From assembly GCF_013408745.1 (NCBI RefSeq), contig NZ_JACCBJ010000001.1, forward strand, positions 62,001-126,000: a stretch of 64,000 nucleotides of DNA, given 5' to 3'. The notes beneath the pieces were generated by a model. The model did not search any database, was not told the DNA's origin, and saw only the letters and a program-made list of their open reading frames with translations. Positions 17,244 through 25,128 of the stretch are shown one piece after another. This DNA comes from Leifsonia soli. Its GTDB lineage: Bacteria > Actinomycetota > Actinomycetes > Actinomycetales > Microbacteriaceae. Each line of letters opens with the position of its first letter. The first letter of the stretch is position 1. The position numbers and the translations under genes are program-made.

Positions 17244-18170
17244 ATGCCGACGCCCGTCATCGCCGCCCGTGATCTGGTCAAGAAGTACAAGGACGTCCCG
17301 GCCGTCGACGGCATCAGCTTCGAGGTGGAGCCGGGGGAGTCGTTCGGGCTGCTCGGGCCGAACGGCGCGGGCAAGTCCACGACGATGCGGATGATCGGCG
17401 CGGTCTCCACGCGCACGGCCGGCTCGCTGAGCATCCTCGGCCTCGACCCGGACACCTACGGTCCCGAGATCCGGTCGCAGCTCGGCGTCGTGCCGCAGGC
17501 CGACAACCTCGACACCGAGCTGCGCGTGCGCGACAACCTCATCGTGTACGGGCGGTACTTCGGCCTGCCGTCCTCCCGCGTGCGCGCGCGGGCGGACGAA
17601 CTCCTGGCCTTCGCGCAACTCGAGGACAAGGCGAAGGCGAAGGTCGACGACCTCTCGGGCGGGATGAAGCGGAGGCTGACCATCGCCCGCGCGCTCATCA
17701 ACGATCCGCGCATCCTGCTACTCGACGAGCCGACGACCGGGCTCGATCCGCAGGCGCGCCACATCCTCTGGGACCGCCTGTTCCGCCTGAAGGAGCAGGG
17801 CACCACCCTGGTGCTGACCACGCACTACATGGATGAGGCCGAACAGCTCTGCGACCGCCTGGTCGTCGTCGACAAGGGCACGATCATGGCGGAGGGTTCG
17901 CCCGCGGCCCTGATCCGCGCGTACTCGACCCGGGAGGTGCTCGAGGTCCGGTTCGGCTCCGAGCGCAACGCCGAGGTCGCGGAGCGGCTCGACGGCGTCG
18001 GCGACCGCATCGAGGTGCTGCCCGACCGCATCCTCGTCTACAGCGACGACGGCGAGGCCGAGCTCGTGCGCATCGTCGAGCGCGGGCTGCACCCGCTGAC
18101 CAGCCTGGTGCGCCGGTCGAGCCTCGAGGACGTCTTCCTCCGCCTCACCGGACGGAGCCTGATCGAATGA
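17244..18170 (+). CDS. ABC exporter ATP-binding protein (DrrA/NodI type)
   Basis: Energises the two permeases encoded next. The 308 residues contain Walker A GPNGAGKSTTM, Q-loop VVPQADNLD, signature LSGGMKRRLTIARAL, Walker B ILLLDEPTTGLDP and switch TTHYMDEAEQL. A C-terminal extension of about 80 residues after the ATPase core is typical of DrrA-like drug exporters. The stop overlaps the next start as ATGA. The cargo may be a drug, a lipid or a polysaccharide; the family does not tell. Confidence 0.88.
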   Translation: MPTPVIAARDLVKKYKDVPAVDGISFEVEPGESFGLLGPNGAGKSTTMRMIGAVSTRTAGSLSILGLDPDTYGPEIRSQLGVVPQADNLDTELRVRDNLIVYGRYFGLPSSRVRARADELLAFAQLEDKAKAKVDDLSGGMKRRLTIARALINDPRILLLDEPTTGLDPQARHILWDRLFRLKEQGTTLVLTTHYMDEAEQLCDRLVVVDKGTIMAEGSPAALIRAYSTREVLEVRFGSERNAEVAERLDGVGDRIEVLPDRILVYSDDGEAELVRIVERGLHPLTSLVRRSSLEDVFLRLTGRSLIE

Positions 18171-19048
18171 GCGTCGCCGTCGGCTCCGCCGGGGGAGCGG
18201 CAGGCGACCCCGGCCCAGAGGCCCGCGCCGAGGCGCGGCAGGCGCTCGCCGCCGCCGTCCGCCCACGCCGCTTCGGCGCCTGGTACGTGGCGGAGCACCG
18301 CTTCCGGGTGATGCGCTCCTACCTGCAGACCGTGCTGGTCACGGGGTTCGGCAACCCGCTGCTCTACCTGCTCGCGATGGGCCTCGGTCTCGGCTCGCTG
18401 GTCAGCGCCAATCTGGGACCGAACGCGGTCGACGGCGTCAGCTATCTCGCGTTCGTCGCGCCCGCGCTGCTCTGCACGGCGGCCGTCACCGTCGCGAGCG
18501 AGGAGTTCACGTACCCGATCATGCTCGGCTTCAAGTGGAATCCGACGTTCTTCGGCATCAACGCGTCGCCGATCGCGCCCGGCCAGATCATCGACGGCGT
18601 CGTGATCGCGGTCGTCGCGCGCATCCTGGGGACCAGCGCCATCTACTTCGCCTTCATGGTGATCTTCGGGGCGGTGCCGAGCCCGTGGGGCTGGGTCAGC
18701 ATCCTGGTCGGAACGCTCGGCGGTCTCGCGTTCGGCGCGCCCGTCATGGCGTACGTGGCGACGCTGGAGCAGGACACCGGCCAGATCGCCATGCTGATGC
18801 GGTTCGTGCTGCTGCCGATGAGCCTGTTCTCCGGCACGTTCTTCCCCCTGTCGTCCATGCCGCCGTCCCTGCAGTGGATCGGGTGGATCTCGCCGCTCTG
18901 GCACTCGACCGAGCTCAGCCGGGTGTTCACGTACGGGATGAGCGAACCGCTCTGGCTGTCCGCCGTCCACGTCGTGTACCTGGTCGCGCTCTTCGTCGCG
19001 TTCTGGCTGTGGAGCCGGCGCATCGCCGCGAGGAGGCTGAACAAGTGA
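18167..19048 (+). CDS. ABC-2 type exporter permease (first of two)
   Basis: A 293-residue integral membrane subunit with an N-terminal cytoplasmic stretch, about six membrane helices and the ABC-2 signature region around FSGTFFPLSSMPPSLQWIGWISPLWHS written in part as LFSGTFFPLSSMP. The ATG overlaps the ATPase stop (ATGA), and the stop overlaps the next GTG, so all three genes are coupled. Together with the following permease it would form a heterodimeric channel, as in NodJ-like or DrrB-like systems. Confidence 0.85.
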   Translation: MSVAVGSAGGAAGDPGPEARAEARQALAAAVRPRRFGAWYVAEHRFRVMRSYLQTVLVTGFGNPLLYLLAMGLGLGSLVSANLGPNAVDGVSYLAFVAPALLCTAAVTVASEEFTYPIMLGFKWNPTFFGINASPIAPGQIIDGVVIAVVARILGTSAIYFAFMVIFGAVPSPWGWVSILVGTLGGLAFGAPVMAYVATLEQDTGQIAMLMRFVLLPMSLFSGTFFPLSSMPPSLQWIGWISPLWHSTELSRVFTYGMSEPLWLSAVHVVYLVALFVAFWLWSRRIAARRLNK

Positions 19049-19875
19049 CCGCGACGGATCAGCGGCTGGCCGCATCCACTCCGCGTCCGCGGGCGTTCCG
19101 TGCGCTCTACGCCGGCAACGCGCGCTCGGTGATGCAGCGCGGCTGGTCCGCGACGCGCAGCACCAACTGGCTGGTGATCGTCTCGGGCTTCTTCGAGCCG
19201 ATCTTCTACCTGCTCTCCCTCGGCATCGGCTTCGGCGCCCTCGTGGGCGATGTGCAGACCTCGTCCGGGCAGACCGTGCCATACGCGGCGTTCATCGCTC
19301 CCGCGCTGCTGGCGACGGCGGCGATGAACGGCGCCGTGTACGACTCCACCTGGAACGTCTTCTTCAAGATGCACTTCGCCAAGCTGTACGAGGGGATGCT
19401 GGCCACCTCGCTGGGGCCGCTCGACGTGGCGCTCGGCGAGATCCTGCTGGCTCTCCTCCGCGGGGCGCTGTACGCGCTCGGCTTCATGCTGGTGATGCAG
19501 GCGCTCGGTCTGAACCTGTCGTGGTGGGCGCTGCTCGCCCTCCCCGCCGTCCTGCTCATCGCCTTCGGCTTCGCGAGCTTCGGGATGGGCATCACCAGCT
19601 ACATGAAGACGTTCCAGCAGATGGACTGGATCAACTTCATCCTGCTGCCGATGTTCCTGCTCTCGGCCACGTTCTACCCGATCACCGTGTACCCGGAGCC
19701 GGTGCAGGTGATCATCAAGGCCCTGCCGCTGTGGCACGGCGTCGAGCTGGTCCGCGGCCTGACCACGGGCATGGTCGACCCGGGGATGCTGTGGCACGTG
19801 CTGTACTTCCTGGTCATGATCGTGCTCGGCCTCATCCTGACCACCCGCCGCTTGCGCGCCCTCTTCCTCGACTGA
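19045..19875 (+). CDS. ABC-2 type exporter permease (second of two)
   Basis: A 276-residue paralogue of the previous permease with about six membrane helices and the same closing region (FLLSATFYPITVYP, then PLWHGVELVRGL). The start is GTG 19045 inside a GTGA overlap; the frame is open further upstream within the first permease but without permease-like sequence. Last gene of the three-gene exporter operon. Two distinct permeases imply a heteromeric transporter. Confidence 0.85.
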   Translation: MTATDQRLAASTPRPRAFRALYAGNARSVMQRGWSATRSTNWLVIVSGFFEPIFYLLSLGIGFGALVGDVQTSSGQTVPYAAFIAPALLATAAMNGAVYDSTWNVFFKMHFAKLYEGMLATSLGPLDVALGEILLALLRGALYALGFMLVMQALGLNLSWWALLALPAVLLIAFGFASFGMGITSYMKTFQQMDWINFILLPMFLLSATFYPITVYPEPVQVIIKALPLWHGVELVRGLTTGMVDPGMLWHVLYFLVMIVLGLILTTRRLRALFLD

Positions 19876-19918
19876 ACGGCGAGAGCCGCCGAGCGGTGAC
19901 TCTGCCACCGGCTGCACC

Positions 19919-20017
19919 GATGGGAATATCACCATCGGCACGGGTGACGGTGATACTACCGTCAGGTAACTTGACGGGGATTTAGCCGTCATCTACGCTG
20001 ATGGGAAAATTACCGTC
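19919..20017. promoter_or_regulatory. hipBA control region: four operators at exact 27-bp spacing over a strong promoter
   Basis: Four 18-bp sites fit GAYGG-N8-CCRTC: O1 19919-19936 GATGGGAATATCACCATC, O2 19946-19963 GACGGTGATACTACCGTC, O3 19973-19990 GACGGGGATTTAGCCGTC, O4 20000-20017 GATGGGAAAATTACCGTC. Starts are 27 bp apart every time. The promoter is TTGACG (19971-19976), 17 bp, TACGCT (19994-19999): O3 covers the -35 and spacer, and O4 covers the start of transcription. This is autorepression geometry for a HipB-like protein; E. coli hipBA also has four operators. Confidence 0.75.
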
Positions 20018-20029
20018 ATGGAGGTCGCG

Positions 20030-20269
20030 ATGTCGCTGGTGGCGCGGATTGACTCCCCCGAATCCCTCGGGCGAGCAATAGAGCAGGCGAGGCTGCTGCG
20101 AGGCCTCTCTCAGCGCGAGCTGGCACGGATGCTCGGCACGGACCAGAAGTATGTGTGGGAGCTCGAGAACGGCAAGTCGACGGTCGCAATTCAGCGCCTG
20201 CTCCGGGCGTCAGACCTTCTCGGCGTCACGCTCCTCGCCGAACTCGACGAGAAGGGCACGGATCAGTGA
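20030..20269 (+). CDS. hipB: HipB-like antitoxin / XRE-family DNA-binding protein
   Basis: A 79-residue helix-turn-helix protein (SLGRAIEQARLLRGLSQRELARMLGTDQKYVWELENGKSTVAIQRL is the HTH, here named by its core QRELARMLGTDQKYVWELEN). It is expected to bind and neutralise the HipA kinase and to repress the operon through the four upstream sites. Starts at ATG 20030 (GGAGG at 20020-20024) or ATG 20018, directly after O4, are both possible; the Shine-Dalgarno favours 20030. The stop overlaps the hipA start (GTGA), the usual arrangement in type II toxin-antitoxin pairs. The gene has more A/T in third positions than its neighbours, in line with horizontal acquisition. Confidence 0.8.
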   Translation: MSLVARIDSPESLGRAIEQARLLRGLSQRELARMLGTDQKYVWELENGKSTVAIQRLLRASDLLGVTLLAELDEKGTDQ

Positions 20270-21522
20270 CCGAGCGTCTGCTGGCCGTCGAGTTGTACGG
20301 GATGAGACTCGGCGTCGTCACCGGAGACGATCGCCGGTTCGATTTCGAGTCCGAGCGCGGTGCGATCGAGTCGTTCGGCCTCGGCTCAACCGTGCTGTCC
20401 GAGTCCGTCCCACTCACTGTGGTGACGCGACCGGCCGGATGGAAGCGACGGCAGAATTACTTCATCGAGCTCCTTCCGGAAGGTGAGCAGCGCGAGTGGC
20501 TTGCCGCCGAGGCCGGGTTGAGGCCGTGGCAGCACCTCTCGCTCCTTGCGGCATTCGGTCGCGACGTCGCTGGCGCGGTGCAGCTCTGGGACCTCCACGA
20601 CCCAGGAGAGCCGCGAACGCCTCGGCTACGGCCGCTTGATGACTCGGGGGTAGCTGAAGTCCTCCGTAATCGGCGGGCCATGCCGCTGGGAAACGTCCCT
20701 GGGGGTGGGAAGTCCAGCCTCGTGGGCGTGCAGCCGAAAGTTGTCCTGGCCCGCGCCAGGGGAACCTGGAACGGCGTGGAAGACGGCTACCCGTCCACCC
20801 ACATTCTGAAGCCCATCCCCGAGGGGCATCCAGCACTGATCTTCAATGAGGAGTACGGGTCACGCCTCGCTCGAGCGCTCGGACTCCTCGACTACGAGGT
20901 CGTCCTCACCGACTTCGCGGGGGAGACCGCGCTCGTCATCGAGCGATACGATCGCGACGCCGCGCTGCCCGACGGGCGGTTGCATCAGGAGGATATGAAT
21001 CAGGCGCTGGGCGCGCAGGGCAATGAGAAGTATCAGCGGCTCGGGGGAAAGGTGACTCTGCGGCGGATCGCCCAGGTCTTCTCGTCCCGCGGGGATGCGG
21101 ACTCGCTGACTCGTCTAGCGCGCCTCGTGGCGCTTTCCGTGGCCACCGGCAACCTCGATGCACACGCCAAGAATGTCAGCATGATCCATCGGCCGGATGG
21201 GCGGGTGACGTTGGCGCCCGCGTATGACATCGTCCCGCAGGCGCATGAGAGCAACGATGGCGAGATGGCGCTCGCCGTCAACGACCGATACCTCCACGCT
21301 GCGATCACCGCGGAGGACCTGATCTCCGAGGTGAAGGGGTGGGGAGTGGTCGACGCGCGCGCGATTGTCTTGGACGCGCTTGACCGGGTGGCGCGCGCTG
21401 TCGAGACGCTGGAGCCCGACCCGCGGGCCCATCCGGGGGTCGCCGAGGACGTGGCGGAATTCACCCGCAACCTCCTTCGCGGCGATCCCGCCGGACGGGC
21501 CGCCTCAGCAGCCAGGAGATGA
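20266..21522 (+). CDS. hipA: HipA-like serine/threonine kinase toxin
   Basis: A 418-residue kinase of the HipA family; E. coli HipA phosphorylates glutamyl-tRNA synthetase and causes growth arrest and persistence. Motifs run in order: N-terminal HipA_N domain, glycine-rich loop region GGGKSSLVGVQPKVVL (E. coli has the regulatory Ser150 here), ATP-site lysine in THILKP, catalytic loop GNLDAHAKNVS and metal-binding APAYDIV. All catalytic residues look intact. Start GTG 20266 in a GTGA overlap; longer in-frame extension overlaps hipB and is rejected. The target here is not known. It ends 6 nt before the end of the convergent transporter gene. Confidence 0.85.
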   Translation: MTERLLAVELYGMRLGVVTGDDRRFDFESERGAIESFGLGSTVLSESVPLTVVTRPAGWKRRQNYFIELLPEGEQREWLAAEAGLRPWQHLSLLAAFGRDVAGAVQLWDLHDPGEPRTPRLRPLDDSGVAEVLRNRRAMPLGNVPGGGKSSLVGVQPKVVLARARGTWNGVEDGYPSTHILKPIPEGHPALIFNEEYGSRLARALGLLDYEVVLTDFAGETALVIERYDRDAALPDGRLHQEDMNQALGAQGNEKYQRLGGKVTLRRIAQVFSSRGDADSLTRLARLVALSVATGNLDAHAKNVSMIHRPDGRVTLAPAYDIVPQAHESNDGEMALAVNDRYLHAAITAEDLISEVKGWGVVDARAIVLDALDRVARAVETLEPDPRAHPGVAEDVAEFTRNLLRGDPAGRAASAARR

Positions 21523-21528
21523 AATCGG

Positions 21529-22923
21529 TCAGCTCACGTTCGCGGTGAAGTCGACGTCGCGCGTCTCCTTCGACAGCAGGAGGGCGATGAGCGTCAGCAC
21601 GCCGGCGAGCGACAGGTAGACGCCGACCCAGAACGTGCTGCCGTCCGCGAGGGTCCACAGCCACACCGCGATCGTCGGCGCGACGGCCGCGCCGAGCACG
21701 CTGGACAGGTTGTAGGCGATCGCCGAGCCCGTGTAGCGGACGTTCGTCGGGAACAGCTCGGGCAGTTCCGCGCCCATCGGCCCGAAGGTGAGCCCCATCA
21801 GCGTGAAGCCGATGATGAGCAGCGCCATCGTGCCGACCGTGCCGCCCGCGAACAGCGGGACGAACAGCAGCCCGAACACGATGATGCCGAGCGTGACCCA
21901 GATCAGCGTCTTCCGGCGGCCGAAGCGCTCGGCGAGCGGCCCGGCGACCAGCGTGAAGATGCCGAAGAACACCACGCCGATGATGAGCATGACGAGGAAG
22001 TCGTTGCGGCTGTACCCGAGGCCGGGCACGAAGCTCGCCGCGGCGAACGGCTTGCCGGCCTTCTCGGCCGCGGCCTGCGCCTGCGCGGCGGTCGAGGCGG
22101 TTGTGCCGTAGGTCAGCGTGAACGCGGTCATCAGGTAGAACAGCACGTAGGTGGCCAGCATGATGAACGTGCCGAGCACGATCTGCCACCAGCTGGTGCG
22201 GAAGACGCGCGCGAGCGGGAGCTTGGCGACCTCGCCGCTGTCGACGACCTTCTGGAACGCCGGGGTCTCGACCAGCTTCAGCCGGACGTAGAGCCCGACG
22301 ATGACGAGCACGGCGCTCAGCAGGAACGGGATGCGCCAGCCCCACGCGGCGAACGCGTCGGCGGAGATCGTCAGGCTCAGGATGAGGAACAGCACGTTGG
22401 CGACGATGAACCCGATCGGGGCGCCCAGCTGTGGGAACGTCCCGTAGATGGCGCGCTTGCCTGCTGGGGCGTTCTCGGTGGCGAGCAGCGCCGCGCCGCT
22501 CCACTCACCGCCGAGCCCGAGGCCCTGGCAGAACCGCATCACGACGAGCAGGAACGGCGCCCAGAACTCCCAGCCCGGCACCTGCGCGGTCGGCAGGCAG
22601 CCGATGAGCACGGTGGCGACGCCCATGGTGAGCAGCGAGCCGACGAGGGTCCCCTTGCGGCCGATCCTGTCGCCGAAGTGGCCGAACAGGATGGACCCGA
22701 CGGGACGCGCGATGAAGGCGACGCCGAACACGGCGAACGACGCCAGCAGGGCGGTCGTCGGGTTCTCGTTCGTGAAGAAGAGTGCCGGGAACACCAGCAC
22801 GGCGGCGGTCGCGTAGACGTAGAAGTCGTAGAACTCGATCGACGTGCCGATGAGGCTGGCCAGGATGACGCGCCCGCGAGTGTTCGCGGGCGCAGGGGTG
22901 GTGACGGGTGCCGTCGTAGACAT
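21529..22923 (-). CDS. MFS transporter, metabolite:H+ symporter (MHS) family
   Basis: A 464-residue, 12-helix major facilitator with the MHS signatures SLIGTSIEFYDFYVYATAA near the N-terminus, GHFGDRIGRKGTL in loop 2-3 and MRFCQGLGLGGEWSGAALLATE in helix 4-5. Relatives take up shikimate, proline/betaine, citrate or 2-oxoglutarate with protons. An insert rich in Ala and Lys after helix 7 (around STAAQAQAAAEKAGKP) is longer than usual. The substrate is undetermined. A LacI-type operator-like palindrome lies upstream at 23009-23024, although no LacI regulator gene is near. Confidence 0.85.
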   Translation of the reverse strand: MSTTAPVTTPAPANTRGRVILASLIGTSIEFYDFYVYATAAVLVFPALFFTNENPTTALLASFAVFGVAFIARPVGSILFGHFGDRIGRKGTLVGSLLTMGVATVLIGCLPTAQVPGWEFWAPFLLVVMRFCQGLGLGGEWSGAALLATENAPAGKRAIYGTFPQLGAPIGFIVANVLFLILSLTISADAFAAWGWRIPFLLSAVLVIVGLYVRLKLVETPAFQKVVDSGEVAKLPLARVFRTSWWQIVLGTFIMLATYVLFYLMTAFTLTYGTTASTAAQAQAAAEKAGKPFAAASFVPGLGYSRNDFLVMLIIGVVFFGIFTLVAGPLAERFGRRKTLIWVTLGIIVFGLLFVPLFAGGTVGTMALLIIGFTLMGLTFGPMGAELPELFPTNVRYTGSAIAYNLSSVLGAAVAPTIAVWLWTLADGSTFWVGVYLSLAGVLTLIALLLSKETRDVDFTANVS

Positions 22924-23008
22924 GCGTGTGAAGAGCTTCCGGTGGAGACGAGAGAGGCCACATGGCGTGCGCGGCGTCGATCGGGCGGAAGGCGCGCGTG
23001 GGCGGGGG

Positions 23009-23024
23009 TGGAAAGCGCTTGTGG
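23009..23024. promoter_or_regulatory. LacI-type operator-like palindrome
   Basis: TGGAAAGCGCTTGTGG has the central AAGCGCTT and matches 12 of 16 bases of the perfect palindrome TGGAAAGCGCTTTCCA typical of LacI-family sites. It lies 86 bp upstream of the MHS transporter start, between divergent genes. Confidence 0.35.
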
Positions 23025-23090
23025 CGCACCTTCTACCCTATGCGGCCTCCGCGTGGCCCGCCCAATCGGCCCGGTCGCTACGCTGAGGGC

Positions 23091-23519
23091 ATGGAAACAC
23101 TCTTCGCCGTGCTGCACGTCGTGACCGCCGTCTTCATCGTCGGTCCGATGGCCATCCTTCCCATGACGGCGATGCGCGCCGTCCGTGCGGGCGACGCCCG
23201 TCAGGTCGACACGCTCGCGAAGTCGACCAATCTGCTGTCGCTGCTCTCCCTGCTGGTGGTGCTGTTCGGGTTCGGCGTCATGGGCCTGGCCGACAAGAAG
23301 TACGATCTCAGCGTCACGACGCCGTGGATCCTCTGGTCGCTCATCCTCTATGTCGTCGCGCTGGCCCTGACCCTGTTCGTCGTCGTGCCGGCGATGCGCC
23401 GGGCCGCCGAGGCGCTGCGCGACGGCACGGCGTCCCGGTACCCGCAGATCGCCGCGGGGTCGGGGGTCGCGAGCCTGCTGCTGCTCGCCGTGGTCGTGCT
23501 CATGGTCTGGAAGCCGTAG
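23091..23519 (+). CDS. Small integral membrane protein, DUF2269-like
   Basis: A 142-residue protein with about four membrane helices: LFAVLHVVTAVFIVGPMAILP, one around SLLSLLVVLFGFGVMGLA, WILWSLILYVVALALTLFVVV and SLLLLAVVVLMVW. The first helix with its LHVVTAVFIVGP pattern resembles the DUF2269 family of unknown function. Start ATG 23091 follows a TACGCT -10 (23079-23084) by 6 nt with no Shine-Dalgarno, indicating leaderless transcription. Single gene; no function can be assigned. Confidence 0.7.
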   Translation: METLFAVLHVVTAVFIVGPMAILPMTAMRAVRAGDARQVDTLAKSTNLLSLLSLLVVLFGFGVMGLADKKYDLSVTTPWILWSLILYVVALALTLFVVVPAMRRAAEALRDGTASRYPQIAAGSGVASLLLLAVVVLMVWKP

Positions 23520-23547
23520 AGGCATCCCCGCGCTGCGCGCTCGGCTC

Positions 23548-23597
23548 TTGACGCCGGGCGCGCATTCTTCTACTGTTGTATTCAACAAAACGGTTGA
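23548..23597 (+). promoter_or_regulatory. Promoter and ArsR-type operator of the arsR-SRPBCC operon
   Basis: TTGACG (23548-23553), a 17-bp spacer and TACTGT (23571-23576) form a good promoter. Immediately downstream lies TCAAC-AAAACG-GTTGA (23582-23597), a perfect inverted repeat over the transcription start, as expected for autorepression by the ArsR protein encoded next. Confidence 0.65.
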
Positions 23598-23615
23598 TAA
23601 AGAAAGTGGTTGATC

Positions 23616-23972
23616 ATGCAGGCTGAGGGCTGTCTCGACGCGGCGTTCGCGGCGCTGGCGGATCCGGTGCGACGGGCGATCATCGCCCGCCTCAGCCGGG
23701 GCCCGGCGACGGTGAACGAGCTGGCGGAACCGTTCGACATCACCCTGCAGGCGGTGTCGCGGCACATCGGCGTGCTCGAGGCGGCCGGCCTGGTCTCGCG
23801 AACGCGCGAGGCTCAGCGCCGCCCGGTGCACCTCGACGCGGCCGCGCTCGAACGCCTCACCTCCTGGATCGACCGCTACCGCCTCGAGGCGGAGTCGCGT
23901 TACCGCCGCCTCGACGCCGTCCTCACCACACATCAGACCAGCGACACCCCGAACAGGGAGAAGAGATCATGA
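23616..23972 (+). CDS. ArsR-family regulator (no visible metal site)
   Basis: A 118-residue winged-helix repressor. It opens with FAALADPVRRAIIARLSRGPATVNELAEPF, then the recognition helix region in ITLQAVSRHIGVLEAAGLVSR. It lacks the CxC of metal sensors, so it belongs with the ArsR proteins coupled to SRPBCC/AHSA1 partners. ATG 23616 is chosen over the TTG at 23610 because of the GAAAGTGG upstream. The stop overlaps the next gene as ATGA. Confidence 0.82.
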   Translation: MQAEGCLDAAFAALADPVRRAIIARLSRGPATVNELAEPFDITLQAVSRHIGVLEAAGLVSRTREAQRRPVHLDAAALERLTSWIDRYRLEAESRYRRLDAVLTTHQTSDTPNREKRS

Positions 23973-24451
23973 GCAACCCCGTCGTCATCGAAGCCGTCCC
24001 GGGCACCTCGTACGCCGACCTCACGCGAGAGTTCGACGCGCCCGTCGCGGCCGTCTTCCGCGCACACACGGACCGCACGTCGTTCGCCGAGTGGATCGGT
24101 CCCCGCAGCCTCACCACCACCATCACGCAGTGGGACGTCCGCACCGGCGGCGGCTACGCCTACGAGCAGCGCGACACCGACGGAGCCGTCTATGCGTTCC
24201 GCGGCGTGTTCCACAGCGTCGTCGAGAACGAGCTGATCATCCAGACCTTCGAGTACGTGGGGATGCCGGACGAGGTGGCCCTCGAACTCATGCGCTTCGA
24301 GGAGCTGCCGGACGGCCGCTCCCGGCTCTCCTCCCGGTCGGTGATGAGCTCGCGCGAAGCGCTCGAGAGCATGATCGAGAACGGGATGGAGTACGGCGTC
24401 CGCGAGGGATACGAGAAGCTCGACGAGCTGCTGCTCCGCCAGGGCGCGTGA
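23969..24451 (+). CDS. SRPBCC (AHSA1/START-like) domain protein
   Basis: A 160-residue single-domain protein of the AHSA1 group: the N-terminal FDAPVAAVFRAHTDRTSFAEWIGP and W-x-V-x-GG-YAYEQ segments line a hydrophobic cavity for small ligands in this fold. Pairing an ArsR regulator with an overlapping AHSA1 gene is common in actinobacteria and implies that the two respond to the same signal, although what that is remains unknown. The following DHFR-like and VOC genes belong to the same operon. Confidence 0.8.
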   Translation: MSNPVVIEAVPGTSYADLTREFDAPVAAVFRAHTDRTSFAEWIGPRSLTTTITQWDVRTGGGYAYEQRDTDGAVYAFRGVFHSVVENELIIQTFEYVGMPDEVALELMRFEELPDGRSRLSSRSVMSSREALESMIENGMEYGVREGYEKLDELLLRQGA

Positions 24452-24489
24452 GGCAGCCGGGCGCCCTGACGACGGAGGGGGACGAAGAC

Positions 24490-25128
24490 ATGGCACTGAC
24501 CTACCTGCACGCGGTGGCATCGCTCGACGGGTTCATCGCCGCCGACGACGATGACGTCGGGCCCCTGCACGACTGGTATTTCGACGGCGACCATCCGCTC
24601 GAGGTCGAGGACCACCCCGAGGTGCACAGCGGCCCGTTCCGGGTCTCCGCCGCCTCCGTGGACTATGTCAGCGGGATGTGGTCGCGACAGCGCGCGCTCG
24701 TCATCGGCCGCAGGCTCTTCGACCTCAGCAACGGGTGGGAGGGGCACCCGCCCGCGAGCGAGCACGTCGTCGTGGTCTCGCACCGGGCGAAGCCCGACGG
24801 CTGGCACCCGGAGGCGTCGTATCACTTCGTCGACTCGGTGGAGCGGGCGGTCGCGCTCGCCCAGGAGCTCGCCGGCGACGGCGAGGTCGGCGTGACCGCT
24901 GGCGACATCGGCGGTCAGGCCCTGGCGCTCGGGCTCATCGACTATGTGGCCATGGATCTGGTGCCCGCGGTCTTCGGCAGCGGGAAGCGCTACTTCGGCT
25001 CGTTCACGGGTGGACCGCTCGTACTCGACGACCCGGACATCGTGATCCCGGGCGAACGGGTGCTGCACCTGCGCTACCCCGTGCGCCGCGGGCCCGCCGC
25101 GCAGAGCACCGACCAGGAGGAATCATGA
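24490..25128 (+). CDS. Dihydrofolate reductase-like protein (RibD C-terminal domain family)
   Basis: A 212-residue member of the RibD_C/DHFR-like fold: YLHAVASLDGFIA at the N-terminus, ALVIGRRLFDLSNGWEG for the NADPH-site region and the closing GSGKRYFGSF. Proteins of this type reduce unknown small molecules with NADPH. ATG 24490 is preceded by GGAGGGGG. The gene lies 38 nt after the SRPBCC gene and overlaps the next start by ATGA. It is not the folate DHFR nor RibD itself, which is encoded at 27976-29082. Confidence 0.75.
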   Translation: MALTYLHAVASLDGFIAADDDDVGPLHDWYFDGDHPLEVEDHPEVHSGPFRVSAASVDYVSGMWSRQRALVIGRRLFDLSNGWEGHPPASEHVVVVSHRAKPDGWHPEASYHFVDSVERAVALAQELAGDGEVGVTAGDIGGQALALGLIDYVAMDLVPAVFGSGKRYFGSFTGGPLVLDDPDIVIPGERVLHLRYPVRRGPAAQSTDQEES

